Source of the DNA: Aquidulcibacter sp.
Lineage (GTDB): Bacteria; Pseudomonadota; Alphaproteobacteria; Caulobacterales; Aquidulcibacteraceae
Assembly: GCA_027532555.1 (NCBI GenBank)
Contig: JAPZTJ010000007.1
Coordinates: 26,764-90,763 of the forward strand
Direction of reading: 5' to 3'
DNA length: 64,000 bases
Shown: piece after piece, positions 45,201 to 54,075 of the stretch
How positions within the stretch are numbered: the stretch's first letter is position 1
How the letters are laid out: every line of letters begins with the position of its first letter
Notes under the pieces: model-generated
What the model was told of the DNA's origin: nothing
What the model saw: the letters and a program-made list of their open reading frames with translations, nothing else
Database searches by the model: none
Position numbers and translations under genes: made by a program

Positions 45201-46506
45201 TGCATTTGAAAACCTCCTCGTGCGGGATGTGCCGACCTATTTCCCGGCATTAGATGACAAAGGCCAGCAGGTTGAGCGCCCTGCCCGCTTTGGCATGTTG
45301 TCGCTTACCGGAGAAGGCACCATCAATGGCAGTCAAATCGACATACAAAGTGACATCAGTTTGGCTGAGTCCGGCGGCTTCTTGGCGCGTGCGATCTTAA
45401 ACCATAATGCCGAAACTGGCCTTGGCCGCTTGGACGCATTGGCGGAGTCGATCTCTTTTGGCCAAATGCCCAAGGATTCCTCTGGCATGTTTAAACAGTG
45501 GAATCGTCCACTGGATGCCGATGACATTATTCCCGCACTGCAAGGGGTGATCTTGGATGTAGTTGGCGATGTCTCAGGATCAGCTTCCATTGCTTGGGGA
45601 CCAAATCAGGCGACTGTTTCAGACGCCAAATTGTCGACGGCCAATCTCGACTTCTTAACCTTGCTTGGCCAAGTCACAAATCTGACCGGTGACTTTTCTC
45701 TCGACGATTTGTTGGCAGTGCGCTCTGCCGGCCAGCAAGGCTTTACTGTCGCGCAGTTTGATCCGGGTCTCCCAATCGAGGATGTCAATGTGGTCTTCGC
45801 TTTGCCTGGCGATAACACTTTGCAGCTAATCGATGCCAGTTGGCCATTTGCCGACGGCAAATTATCAGTCCGTCCCGCAAGCTGGACCTTCCGCGACGGC
45901 GACCAATCCTTTGCTGTTGATGTTGAAGATGTCGACCTCGCCAGATTTTTGGGGCTAACAAAAATCCCGAACCTGCAGATTGACGGCAGAGTGTCCGGCG
46001 TTTTCCCGATTGAAGCGCGCAATGGCAGCGTTGAAATTGTCGGTGGCAGATTGCAGGCGCGCGAAGGCGGCGGCAAAATTCGCTATACCGGCCCGATCCC
46101 AGGCTCTGACCCCAAAACGCCACCCAAAAAGCTGCCTTGGTATCAAAGATTGTTTGCGCCTAAACAACCCACCCCCGCAGAAATCGCGGCGCAAGCCCTC
46201 GCGGGCATTGAGTATGAGATAGATGTGATCACGGTTGACGGTCGCATTACGGGCGACCTGACCTTGGGTGTTGTTCTCGTCGGGGCCAATCCACAAGTCC
46301 TGTCTGGCGTGCCGATTAAGCTCAATGTGAAAGCCACCCTACCCGTCGGCCAAATGACGGATATGGCCACCCGCTTCTTCGAAAGCGCCACAAACGCGGA
46401 TATGCTCAAGGAATTGGACAAGCTTGACCGGTCGCGTAACGGCCCGGGCTTCATTCCCACTCTGGAAGAAGACATAGCAGCCCAAGCCCAAAAATCTGGG
46501 CCTTAG
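42292..46506 (+). CDS. ydbH: YdbH-like AsmA-family lipid transport protein
   Basis: 1404 residues. One N-terminal membrane anchor (FWGLGILGLATAASLGWIW) followed by a very long beta-rich periplasmic repeat region typical of bridge-like lipid transfer proteins. Two C-terminal stretches match the YdbH pattern, around FPIEARNGSVEIVGGRLQ and LPVGQMTDMATRFFE. It is longer than the ~880-residue E. coli YdbH, mostly from additional repeat-like segments. It likely moves phospholipids between membranes with YnbE (encoded at 40336) and YdbL. Confidence 0.82.
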   Translation: MNDRVPPHDDLKSETATPSVNKVNHLSRKTYLRGTSRFWGLGILGLATAASLGWIWRTDLAESGVQSLLRQRGIEGGISFTKLSVNQAMVRDLRLGPAADPTLLLPMATLSWHFDVRSGRLVIDRLEAQGARLHIGMTEAGEPDFGALKPFLIPSDKPSQVRLADVVLRDTLLSFDSPMGRGEARIQATGGDQQGWRVQMLVNPPKEVSAVPGDRPLAFGLALKPGQKNKDGQQSPTEIGLAVQPDGQSYRWGDLQVDRLAGVAQALVVLDGKGGTRVETRAIALNAQKARLQTAELQSPLLRGGTGQWQHQVAGSRPWSETGFGALIGRLEAKSVQTSQGTLQNLGLDFSTARTQTGLTRFDMKGRGVKILTAPALGWQASSAELSGFAQAVLKDLRQAPEAVWEGQTQLAWTNLVSPSTTLADPVSGKAGLGFVYGPKKAEMRLTEPVELALRSGPKLSFVPDPKRPPLVRFDLAKSDAAPLGAFGAGDFVIQAPNSGRGQGRLEDFSWNPSGWTLATRNFSLTNIPMPGSRSGLLISGKVNEVSLAAKAGEVPVGAGRGTLEINAQAGAAGLGLGTGRAKLIGQVRGDGRTLLVSVAGPVEGFGKGGPGARQGRLALDAKATRANAIWNIDLNGQVGVEGFRSPHLNVLDLTGRLKGRARVGTLPNVTRPRQGVDGLSLAGFSKWDANLTFDGSVDRLNADGFGIRAGVLKMPIVARGDGRSVEASGQASLVASTLALDETHIDDVQAELPFRFSVTEGQAPAWQANASISATAASLTSGDSFVEGLRVSGPVQAIPADEGSGILVRGDTCLSISAEQGRFPGDATVGPVKASFCPDRLERFASLTGNGFILFADARFEPLELRLGALEDGRSLRVGAIRGDFRPSATGGWQLDLTSKEVGYTFKLPDGGFAELNAQDSSLRLTPDSGGMTLRGQLAGLRAKGLPVQISGTATADLQARRTGLVGNLAFENLLVRDVPTYFPALDDKGQQVERPARFGMLSLTGEGTINGSQIDIQSDISLAESGGFLARAILNHNAETGLGRLDALAESISFGQMPKDSSGMFKQWNRPLDADDIIPALQGVILDVVGDVSGSASIAWGPNQATVSDAKLSTANLDFLTLLGQVTNLTGDFSLDDLLAVRSAGQQGFTVAQFDPGLPIEDVNVVFALPGDNTLQLIDASWPFADGKLSVRPASWTFRDGDQSFAVDVEDVDLARFLGLTKIPNLQIDGRVSGVFPIEARNGSVEIVGGRLQAREGGGKIRYTGPIPGSDPKTPPKKLPWYQRLFAPKQPTPAEIAAQALAGIEYEIDVITVDGRITGDLTLGVVLVGANPQVLSGVPIKLNVKATLPVGQMTDMATRFFESATNADMLKELDKLDRSRNGPGFIPTLEEDIAAQAQKSGP

Positions 46507-46602
46507 ACTGGATAAGAGATCCTGCCCAATTCAGGCTTGACCTTCCCATAAGGCTTGGCCAAGACGTTAGCGAAGCAAGAACAATCGGGGGGAGCAGCGC
46601 TA

Positions 46603-47538
46603 ATGACCTTACCAATAGCATTTCAGGGGCGCTTGCGCCTGCCCATCGTGGCCGCGCCCATGTTTTTGGTGTCCGGACCGGAATTGGTTACAGCCTGCTG
46701 CAAAGCCGGCATCTTGGGAACCTTTCCCGCCCTCAACCAGCGTACCAGTGAAGGCTATGCTGAGTGGCTTGATCTCATCCAGTCCGCTTTGACGCCGCAA
46801 GATGCGCCATTTGGCGTGAATTTGATCGTACACAAGACCAATCCACGCTTGGCTGCCGATGTCAAAATCTCTAGCGACAAGAAAATCCCACTCGCAATTA
46901 CCTCGCTCGGTGCCGTTAAAGATGTGGTTCAAGCCATCCATGACGGCGGCGGTTTGGTCTTCCACGATGTCACCAATATGAAGCATGCCGAAAAAGCAAT
47001 GGAGGCCGGGGTCGACGGCCTAATCCCCGTTTGCGCCGGTGCTGGCGGTCATGCGGGCACATTGTCGCCCTTCGCGCTGGTCACCGAATTGCGTGCCGCC
47101 TTTCCAGATACATGCATTGCCCTGTCTGGGGTGATGTCGACCGGACGGCATGTTGCGACCGCGCGCATGCTGGGTGCAGACTTGGCCTATATGGGTACAC
47201 GCTTCATCGCGACCAACGAAAGCCGCGGGCAAGATGACTATAAGCAGATGATCGAGAACAGCGACGCTGCGGACATTGTCTATACGCCAAAGATTAGCGG
47301 CATTCCGGCCAACTTCCTCATTCCGTCGCTGCTCCAAAATGGTCTAGACCCGGTGACGATGGAGCCCAAGACCGATGTCGATATGGGCGAAGAACTCAAT
47401 GCCGGCAAAGCGTGGTCGACCATCTGGTCAGCAGGGCAAGGCGTCGGGTCGATCCACGACACCTTGCCAGTCAAGGATCTGATCGACCGCCTTGAAACCG
47501 AATATCGGGCCGCACTTGCCGAAGCAAAAGGATTTTAA
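46603..47538 (+). CDS. Nitronate monooxygenase / 2-nitropropane dioxygenase family protein
   Basis: 311 residues from ATG 46603, behind a GGGGGGAG ribosome site. TIM-barrel FMN enzyme: LRLPIVAAPMFLVSGPELV at the start, ICAGAGGHAG-like VCAGAGGHAGTLSP at the phosphate-binding loop, and GADLAYMGTRFIATNES. It oxidises nitronates, or acts as an enoyl reductase-like FMN protein in lipid metabolism. An SDR gene follows 3 bases after its stop. Confidence 0.88.
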   Translation: MTLPIAFQGRLRLPIVAAPMFLVSGPELVTACCKAGILGTFPALNQRTSEGYAEWLDLIQSALTPQDAPFGVNLIVHKTNPRLAADVKISSDKKIPLAITSLGAVKDVVQAIHDGGGLVFHDVTNMKHAEKAMEAGVDGLIPVCAGAGGHAGTLSPFALVTELRAAFPDTCIALSGVMSTGRHVATARMLGADLAYMGTRFIATNESRGQDDYKQMIENSDAADIVYTPKISGIPANFLIPSLLQNGLDPVTMEPKTDVDMGEELNAGKAWSTIWSAGQGVGSIHDTLPVKDLIDRLETEYRAALAEAKGF

Positions 47539-47541
47539 GCC

Positions 47542-48351
47542 ATGGCTAGTTTTGCAGACAAAGTCGCGATCATCACAGGTTCTGCCACTGGGCTTGGTGC
47601 ATCCACCGCGTTGAAGCTGTCGGCTTCGGGTGCGAGGATCATTCTCAACTACTCGAAGAGCCAAGCCGAATGTGACGCCACCGCGCAAGCTTGTTTAGCC
47701 GCTGGTGCGCGTGACGTGCGGGTCGTGCAAGGCAATGTCGCGCGTGACGAAGATTGCCGCAAGATTGCTGCCGCGGCCGAGGACTGGGGCCAAGTCGATA
47801 TTTTGGTCAATAATGCCGGCACAACCAAGCACGCACCCAATCATGCCGATATGGATGCTTTGGCAGCTGACGACTTCCTCCATCTCTATGAAGTGAACAC
47901 GGTCGGCCCGTTTATGATGGTGCGGGCCGCAAAGCCCTTGTTGCACGCGGCCTATGCCAAAACCCAAAGTGCCAGCTCCGTTGTCATGATCTCGTCCATC
48001 GCAGGCGTGATCGGAATTGGATCTTCGGTGGCCTATGCCGCGACCAAGGGTGCCCTCAATACGATGACTAAATCTTTGGCACGCGGTTTAGCCCCAGCGA
48101 TTCGGGTCAATGCTGTCTGTCCAGGCTTTATTGATACGCGCTGGTTCACCGACGCTTTTGGTGAAGACACCACCGCGAAAATCCGAGAAAACGTAAAGAA
48201 ACAAGTGCCTCTACAAGTTGCGTCCGGTCCAGATGATATTGCAGACACGGTTGCTTTCTTCTGCTCCTCCGCTTCGCGCCACATCACGGGCGAGACCCTT
48301 CTTGTCGACGCGGGACTGCATCTCGGCGCGAGCATCCGTGCACCAACATAA
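47542..48351 (+). CDS. SDR family oxidoreductase
   Basis: 269 residues. Cofactor motif TGSATGLGASTAL, ILVNNAGTT, catalytic Ser in MISSIAGVIG and YAATKGALNTMTKSLARGLAP (Tyr, Lys). C-terminal GETLLVDAGLHLG is typical of FabG-like reductases. Follows the nitronate monooxygenase gene by 3 bases, so the pair probably works on one acyl or keto substrate. Confidence 0.9.
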   Translation: MASFADKVAIITGSATGLGASTALKLSASGARIILNYSKSQAECDATAQACLAAGARDVRVVQGNVARDEDCRKIAAAAEDWGQVDILVNNAGTTKHAPNHADMDALAADDFLHLYEVNTVGPFMMVRAAKPLLHAAYAKTQSASSVVMISSIAGVIGIGSSVAYAATKGALNTMTKSLARGLAPAIRVNAVCPGFIDTRWFTDAFGEDTTAKIRENVKKQVPLQVASGPDDIADTVAFFCSSASRHITGETLLVDAGLHLGASIRAPT

Positions 48352-48555
48352 GTTGCCGCACGCATATTAGTCATTTTTTGATGTTTTATGCTTAAAGAAG
48401 TTGCACTACGCGGCTGATCGCGTCCGCCATGTGTCTAGTGCGATTGCAAACGAGGTGTTGCGCTGATGTCATAGCGGCGAAGCTCAAATTTCGCCACACA
48501 GGTGAATGGACATTGCAAGGGGCCGCACCTTCCGCGGCTTCCACAGGGGACTAAC

Positions 48556-49257
48556 ATGAAACTTAAAGCATTCTTTTTGGCTACCGCCTTGGTTTGTGGC
48601 GCTCCCGCCGTCGCTTCCGCGCAAGAAACCACCACTTCGGTGAACGTAGGTGTAGCTTCCAGCTACCAATTCCGCGGTGTGAACCAAAACATTGACGACA
48701 CCGGCCAAGTCTTCGGCGGCGTGGACCTGTCGGCTGGTTCCTTTTATGTCGGCACCTGGTTGTCGAACGTAGATTTCGGCAGCAAAGCCAATCTGGAAGT
48801 CGACCTCTATGCTGGCTACAAGCCACAAGTTGGCCCTGTCACTTTGGACATCGGCGTTCTGGCCTACACCTACCCACAAGAGAGCAGCCTCTTGGTGTAT
48901 GAAGGCAAGGTCGCTGGTACCGTCGCAACTGAGTCTGGCGTGTCGCTGACCGGTTCGGTCTTCTACTCGCCAGAATATGGCAAAGATGGTCCTTCCTACT
49001 GGTATTATGAAGCTGCTGTGTCGGCTCCAATCCCAGGCGCAAAAGTTGGCCCATTTGCACTTTCCGCAAATGCCTCGGTCGGCACGATGGATCTCGAAGA
49101 GAATTTGCTCTTGGAATCCTATACCAACTGGAAAGTCGGTTTGACAGCTGCAACTGAGAGCGGCTGGGCAGTGGACTTGTTCTACACCGACACCGATGTG
49201 GACGGTCTGAAGCCATTCGAAGGCAAGGGCGTCGTTCAGTTGAAGCGCACCTTCTAA
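48556..49257 (+). CDS. TorF family putative porin
   Basis: 233 residues. Signal peptide (FFLATALVCGAPAVASA) then amphipathic beta strands (TTSVNVGVASSYQFRGVNQ), the conserved YQFRG start of the TIGR02001/Gcw_chp family, ending with an aromatic residue (QLKRTF) as in outer-membrane barrels. AGGGGA before the ATG; a longer frame adds 18 unlikely residues. A perfect terminator follows. Confidence 0.88.
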   Translation: MKLKAFFLATALVCGAPAVASAQETTTSVNVGVASSYQFRGVNQNIDDTGQVFGGVDLSAGSFYVGTWLSNVDFGSKANLEVDLYAGYKPQVGPVTLDIGVLAYTYPQESSLLVYEGKVAGTVATESGVSLTGSVFYSPEYGKDGPSYWYYEAAVSAPIPGAKVGPFALSANASVGTMDLEENLLLESYTNWKVGLTAATESGWAVDLFYTDTDVDGLKPFEGKGVVQLKRTF

Positions 49258-49282
49258 GAACCACTCCTAAAGTCACAAAGAG

Positions 49283-49312
49283 AGGCCGTAAGCGCAAGCT
49301 TACGGCCTTTTT
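49283..49312 (+). terminator. Rho-independent terminator after the TorF-like gene
   Basis: AGGCCGTAAGC and GCTTACGGCCT are a perfect 11-base stem with a GCAA tetraloop, followed by TTTTT. It ends the porin transcript and lies just beyond the stop of the opposing CorC gene. Confidence 0.92.
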
Positions 49313-49319
49313 GTTTGCG

Positions 49320-50627
49320 CTACTTTCGGGCCGTCTCGTCTTTATCACTGGCCAATTCCGGTGTGATACGAATGGCCAGAATTTGGTTGCGATGCTTGCG
49401 TAGAATCTGGAAGCGATAGCCGTGGAAGGCAAAGCGCTGTCCGGGGTCTGGAATGGCTTGGGCTTCATGGATAACTAGGCCTGCGATGGTCACAGCCTCT
49501 TCATCCGGCAGAACCCAGTCCATCGCGCGGTTGAGGTCACGGATAGGAACAGCTCCATCAACATTGACCGACCCATCGGGTTGGGGTCGTACGCCTTGAA
49601 TGGCGATGTCATGTTCATCGACAATATCGCCGACGATCTCTTCTAAGATGTCCTCCAACGTGACCAAACCTTGCAGCGCGCCATATTCATCGACCACACA
49701 AGCCACATGGCTGCGGCGCTTGAGGAATTCCTCCAATTGTTCTTTCAAGGTCGTGGTGTCAGGCACAAACCAAGGCGGCCGGATAATCGCTTTGAGGTCA
49801 ATCGCATCTAAATCACCTTGCGCGTCTGCAATGGCTTGCAGCAGGTCTTTTGCATGCAAAATTCCGACGATGTTTTCTTGATCCCCTTCATAGAGGGGTA
49901 GGCGTGAATGTTGGGTCTGCAACACCTGCATCACGATTTCGCGTGACGGCAATTCCACGTCGATCGTCTTCATGTTCTTGCGATGGATCATAACGTCTGA
50001 GACGTCCAATTCCTCAAGATCCAAGACGCCAGCAACCCGGTCACGATCTGACTTTTCTACGCTGCCTTCATGCTTGCCAAGCTCAATCGCGCCACGAATT
50101 TCTTCCATCGTGGCATCTTCATCGGTGACACGGTCCAGCTTTACGCCAAATATCTGCAACGTTGCGCGCACGATCCAACGTACGGCCGTCACAATCGGAC
50201 TAAGCAGCGTGACAGACCATTGAACGGGAAGCGAAACCCACCGCGCGGTCGCTTCAGGATAGGAGAAGGCAAAAGTCTTGGGCATGACTTCTGCGAAAAT
50301 CAAAACAATAGCCGTCACCAAAGCGGTGGCGATGGCAATCGTGGTCGGAGCTTGGCCAAACAATTGGACCAAAAGTGCTGTCGTCAGGGCTCCTGCCAAA
50401 GTATTTAGGAAGTTATTGCCGAGAAGCAGCGACCCAATCAAACGGTCTGGGTTCTGAATCAGGCGATTAACCCGAGCAGCCCCTCGGTCGCCTTCTTTTT
50501 CAAGCTGGAACATGCGCGCCCGGGACGACGAGGTAATCGACGTTTCCGCGGCAGAATAAAATGCAGACATAGCTATCAAAACAGCAACCAAAATCGCGGT
50601 TACGATGACCGTGGGGTCGACCGTCAT
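49320..50627 (-). CDS. HlyC/CorC family transporter (CNNM, CBS and CorC domains)
   Basis: 435 residues: an N-terminal CNNM membrane domain of about three helices (MTVDPTVIVTAILVAVLIAMS...), a CBS pair around residues 200-330 (SDVMIHRKNM, ACVVDEYGALQGLVTLEDILEEIVGDI), and a C-terminal transporter-associated domain (DGAVPIRDLNRAMDW). Magnesium or cobalt efflux is the likely role. ATGA overlap with aroB; third gene of the aroK-aroB-corC operon. Confidence 0.92.
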   Translation of the reverse strand: MTVDPTVIVTAILVAVLIAMSAFYSAAETSITSSSRARMFQLEKEGDRGAARVNRLIQNPDRLIGSLLLGNNFLNTLAGALTTALLVQLFGQAPTTIAIATALVTAIVLIFAEVMPKTFAFSYPEATARWVSLPVQWSVTLLSPIVTAVRWIVRATLQIFGVKLDRVTDEDATMEEIRGAIELGKHEGSVEKSDRDRVAGVLDLEELDVSDVMIHRKNMKTIDVELPSREIVMQVLQTQHSRLPLYEGDQENIVGILHAKDLLQAIADAQGDLDAIDLKAIIRPPWFVPDTTTLKEQLEEFLKRRSHVACVVDEYGALQGLVTLEDILEEIVGDIVDEHDIAIQGVRPQPDGSVNVDGAVPIRDLNRAMDWVLPDEEAVTIAGLVIHEAQAIPDPGQRFAFHGYRFQILRKHRNQILAIRITPELASDKDETARK

Positions 50628-51736
50628 TTTTGGACATCCTCTTTCAAAAAGGCACGTACGGCTTGGGCATCAACGCCCTTTTGTACAAAGGCCGCGCCAA
50701 TGCCGCGCGTCAAAATCAGGGTCAGCGCCCCATTTTCATTCTTTTTATCGTGGCTCATGGCTTCAAACAGCGCTTCAGCTTGCCACGGCCCACCGGGTAA
50801 ACGGCTTGGCAAATGTGCAAGCCCGGCTGCTGCGATGGCCTGTTCAGCCAAGACTACATCCTCTTGCGGGCACAGACCTTGGGCATGGGAGAAGCGAAAC
50901 GCCATCGCCATCCCACAAGCAACGGCTTCCCCGTGACGCAGCACACTCTCATCAAACCCGACAATGGCTTCAAATGCGTGGCCAAACGTATGGCCCAGGT
51001 TCAACAGCGCCCGCACACCGGCCTCACGCTCATCTTCTGCCACAATGCGGGCTTTCGTTTGCACCGATTGACCAATCGCATAAGCCAATTGGGTCACATC
51101 GCCTGCCAGTGCTGTGGCGGCATGGGCCAAACACCAGTCAAAAAAGGCGCGGTCGCCCAAGAGGCCAATCTTTAAAATCTCAGCCCAGCCCGCCCGCAGA
51201 TCGCGGTCTGGCAAGGTTGCAAGGGTCGCAAGGTCTGCCAAGACATAACGTGGCTGCCAGAACACCCCAATCAAATTCTTGCCGGCGCTGGCATTGATCG
51301 CGGTTTTGCCGCCAACCGAGGAATCCACTTGCGCCAGCAAGGTGGTCGGCACTTGCACAAAATCAATACCACGCTTGGTGATGCCTGCTGCAAAGCCTGT
51401 TAAATCACCCGTAACCCCGCCACCAAAGGCAATGATCAGGTCAGAGCGCTCCAGATTGAGCTTCAAAAGCTCCTCAGTCACCCGCTCGAGGCTCGCAAAG
51501 CTTTTGCTGCCCTCTCCCGGGGCAATCTCAATCAAATCCCAGTGGATTTCGGCCTCAGTAAGGCTTTTGGAAAAAATAGCGCCGTGCAGGGCCCAAGCTG
51601 TGGAGTCCGCGATGATTGCCACACGAGGCCGCTTCATCAAGGGGCGGATCAGCGCGCCCGCTTCAGCCAATAAACCTTGGCCGATATCAACAGTATAGGA
51701 CCTTTGATCCAAGGCCACTTGAATGGTTTGCTTCAC
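50624..51736 (-). CDS. aroB: 3-Dehydroquinate synthase
   Basis: 370 residues. NAD-binding IIAFGGGVTGDLTGFAAGITKRG, QVPTTLLAQVDSSVGGKTAIN, and the metal-binding His/Glu region RALLNLGHTFGHAFE and RHGEAVACGMAMA. Second enzyme of the shikimate pathway, converting DAHP to 3-dehydroquinate. Overlaps aroK upstream and the CorC gene downstream by four bases each, so all three are translationally coupled. Confidence 0.97.
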   Translation of the reverse strand: MKQTIQVALDQRSYTVDIGQGLLAEAGALIRPLMKRPRVAIIADSTAWALHGAIFSKSLTEAEIHWDLIEIAPGEGSKSFASLERVTEELLKLNLERSDLIIAFGGGVTGDLTGFAAGITKRGIDFVQVPTTLLAQVDSSVGGKTAINASAGKNLIGVFWQPRYVLADLATLATLPDRDLRAGWAEILKIGLLGDRAFFDWCLAHAATALAGDVTQLAYAIGQSVQTKARIVAEDEREAGVRALLNLGHTFGHAFEAIVGFDESVLRHGEAVACGMAMAFRFSHAQGLCPQEDVVLAEQAIAAAGLAHLPSRLPGGPWQAEALFEAMSHDKKNENGALTLILTRGIGAAFVQKGVDAQAVRAFLKEDVQK

Positions 51737-52296
51737 GCCACGCTCTCCAAATCCCCATGCGCGCGCAGGGCAGCGATGACTGCATCGACCGTAATATGAT
51801 GAGGCCCCTCACGAGACTCCACAACTATGTCAGCCTCAGCATAGATGGGATAGCGAACTTCCATCAATTTTTCCATGATTTCACGGGGATCACCCGCTCT
51901 TAGAAGCGGACGATCATCGCGGCGCGATACGCGCTTGACCAAAGTGTCCAAATCCGCGCGCAACCAGATTGTGGTCGCCCGCTGGCGTAACATCACCCGC
52001 GTGATTGGGTTCATAAAAGCGCCACCACCTGTCGCAAGTATATGAGGGGGTTCTTCCAGAATCCGAGAAATCACCCGCCGTTCGCCTGCCCGAAACTCGT
52101 CCTCGCCCCGCTCAGCAAAGATATCAGCAATCGGACGTCCAGCTGCAATCACAATCTCATCATCGGCGTCTTTAAAGGGCACATTCAACTGGGCCGCGAG
52201 TCGACGCCCAACCGACGACTTACCCGCCCCCATGAGGCCAACCAGCGCCACGGTCCGTTTGAGCGGAACAGGAAAAGGTGGCTGCGCTTGGAACAT
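51733..52296 (-). CDS. aroK: Shikimate kinase
   Basis: 187 residues from ATG 52296 (the frame extends to a TTG at 52344). Walker A GLMGAGKSS (K26), DADDEIV, the shikimate-binding FRAGERRVI, GGGAFM, and the lid RDDRPLL. It phosphorylates shikimate with ATP. First gene of aroK-aroB-corC, an arrangement common in Alphaproteobacteria. Confidence 0.95.
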   Translation of the reverse strand: MFQAQPPFPVPLKRTVALVGLMGAGKSSVGRRLAAQLNVPFKDADDEIVIAAGRPIADIFAERGEDEFRAGERRVISRILEEPPHILATGGGAFMNPITRVMLRQRATTIWLRADLDTLVKRVSRRDDRPLLRAGDPREIMEKLMEVRYPIYAEADIVVESREGPHHITVDAVIAALRAHGDLESVA

Positions 52297-52472
52297 GGCC
52301 CAAACGTAACGCCCCACGGGCTTTGGCGCAACAACAAGCCGCAAGTGAAACGGTGCATTCTGATGTGTTTTTGATACTTCGAAACCAAACGGCTTACAGG
52401 TTTGATTGCTTTATTCCTCTCCCAATCATGGCTAAACAAGCAAAAGCGACAAAAGCGAAATGAAAGTACCCA

Positions 52473-53720
52473 ATGTCTGACGCCTCAGCCCCAAAAAAAG
52501 CGCTTGGATTTCTGCCAGAAGAAGCCGTGCCGGGCACGCTGCTGGTCTTGGCGGCTTTGGCTGCGATGCTGGTGGTCAACTCGCCACTAGCGGGGCTCTA
52601 TCACGCCATCCTAGACACCCAAGTGACTATCGGACCTACGGATGGCGGGATCGAGATGAAATTCTCCTATTGGATCAAGAATGGTCTGATGGCGATTTTC
52701 TTCTTTTTCGTCGGTCTTGAGCTGAAGCGAGAGTTGTTAGAAGGGCAATTATCCAATCCCGCCGCAGCCATTTTGCCGATTGTCAGCGCCGCAGGCGGCA
52801 TGGCTGTCCCCGCGCTCATCTTTTTGTTCTTCGCCGCCCCTGCGGGCTTCGGTCACGGCTGGGCCATTCCGGCAGCCACCGACATTGCCTTTGCCTTGGG
52901 CGTATTGTCGCTTTTGGGCAATCGCGTGCCCCCTGCCCTGAAAGCGTTTCTGCTGGCGGTTGCCGTGGTGGATGATTTGGGCGCGATCGTGATTGTAGCC
53001 TTTTTCTATACTGAAACTCTCCATCTAAATTATCTGGTGCAAGCCGGTATTGTCTTGGCGGTGCTGATCGCCATGAACCGATTTAAAGTCCGCGCCATCG
53101 GCCTTTATGTCCTGATCGGTGTCGTCCTCTGGGTCTTCATGCACCAAAGCGGTGTGAGCGGCACGATTGCAGGCGTTCTGGTTGCCGCGTGCGTTCCGAT
53201 GCGCGACCGGCATGACAAGTCGCCACTCCACGAGGCTGAGCATGATTTCAGACCTTGGGTGCTCTTTGGTATCATGCCAGTGTTTGCTTTTGCCAATGCG
53301 GGTGTCGATCTCGCAGGGGCGGAGAAATACCTCACCCACCCTGTGACTTTGGGTGCCGCGCTTGGCCTTGTGCTCGGCAAGCCGATTGGCATCGCGCTCA
53401 GCGGTTTTGCCGCCGCCAAGCTGATGCGTGCCAAGCTTCCAGGTACCTTTCCTCAAATGGTAGGCGTTGCGTGCGTCGCAGGTATTGGCTTTACCATGAG
53501 CCTCTTCATTGGGGCCTTGGCCTTTAAGGACCCAAGCCTCGCTACTCCAACGCGACTTGGTGTTTATACAGGCTCGGTGATCTCGGCTATTCTGGGCCTC
53601 TTGATCCTGTTCCGCTTTCTGCCTTCAGCAGGCAAAGTGGCACATACAGAGGATGAGGATGAGACCGCGCCCTTCATCAAAGCTGAACCCATATTTGAAG
53701 CCCGCGACCGCGCCGACTGA
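52473..53720 (+). CDS. nhaA: Na+/H+ antiporter NhaA
   Basis: 415 residues, about twelve helices. AIPAATDIAFALGVLSLLG and the paired aspartates in AVAVVDDLGAIVIVAFFY are the ion-binding signatures. The C-terminal tail is acidic (HTEDEDETAPF). It exchanges sodium for protons at the inner membrane in pH and salt balance. Confidence 0.96.
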   Translation: MSDASAPKKALGFLPEEAVPGTLLVLAALAAMLVVNSPLAGLYHAILDTQVTIGPTDGGIEMKFSYWIKNGLMAIFFFFVGLELKRELLEGQLSNPAAAILPIVSAAGGMAVPALIFLFFAAPAGFGHGWAIPAATDIAFALGVLSLLGNRVPPALKAFLLAVAVVDDLGAIVIVAFFYTETLHLNYLVQAGIVLAVLIAMNRFKVRAIGLYVLIGVVLWVFMHQSGVSGTIAGVLVAACVPMRDRHDKSPLHEAEHDFRPWVLFGIMPVFAFANAGVDLAGAEKYLTHPVTLGAALGLVLGKPIGIALSGFAAAKLMRAKLPGTFPQMVGVACVAGIGFTMSLFIGALAFKDPSLATPTRLGVYTGSVISAILGLLILFRFLPSAGKVAHTEDEDETAPFIKAEPIFEARDRAD

Positions 53721-53724
53721 GCCC

Positions 53725-54024
53725 TTAAGCCGGTGCATCGGCTTTCAGCGCCAAGGCATGGACAGGCCCTGCCAATTCTTCGGCGAGGACCTGATAGATG
53801 GCCCGCTGGCGTGCAACCCGGTTTAGACCTGCGAACGCAGCACTGACAATGGTGACCGAAAAGTGGGTCTCGCCAATACCCGTCGCTGCACCGCCTTGTT
53901 TCGCGGCATGAACAGCGGCCCCGGCATGGCCGGCGTGGCTGGCACTTTCGTCTATGACTTCAAGGACTAACGGCGCGAAGGCCTCAATCAGTTTTTTTCG
54001 CATCTGTATTTGCACGGGTCCCAT
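53725..54024 (-). CDS. bolA: BolA family protein
   Basis: 99 residues. The conserved GVDVNDE...HAGH-type region appears as VIDESASHAGHAGAA, followed by ETHFSVTIVSAAFAGLNRVARQRAIYQVL and AELAGPVHALALKA. The BolA fold with an invariant His couples to monothiol glutaredoxins in iron-sulfur handling. AAGGACGA upstream of the ATG. Divergent from the J-domain gene. Confidence 0.92.
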   Translation of the reverse strand: MGPVQIQMRKKLIEAFAPLVLEVIDESASHAGHAGAAVHAAKQGGAATGIGETHFSVTIVSAAFAGLNRVARQRAIYQVLAEELAGPVHALALKADAPA

Positions 54025-54075
54025 CGGTCATTCGTCCTTGTCTGTGGCGGCGGTCAAACGCATATTACGCTCCTC

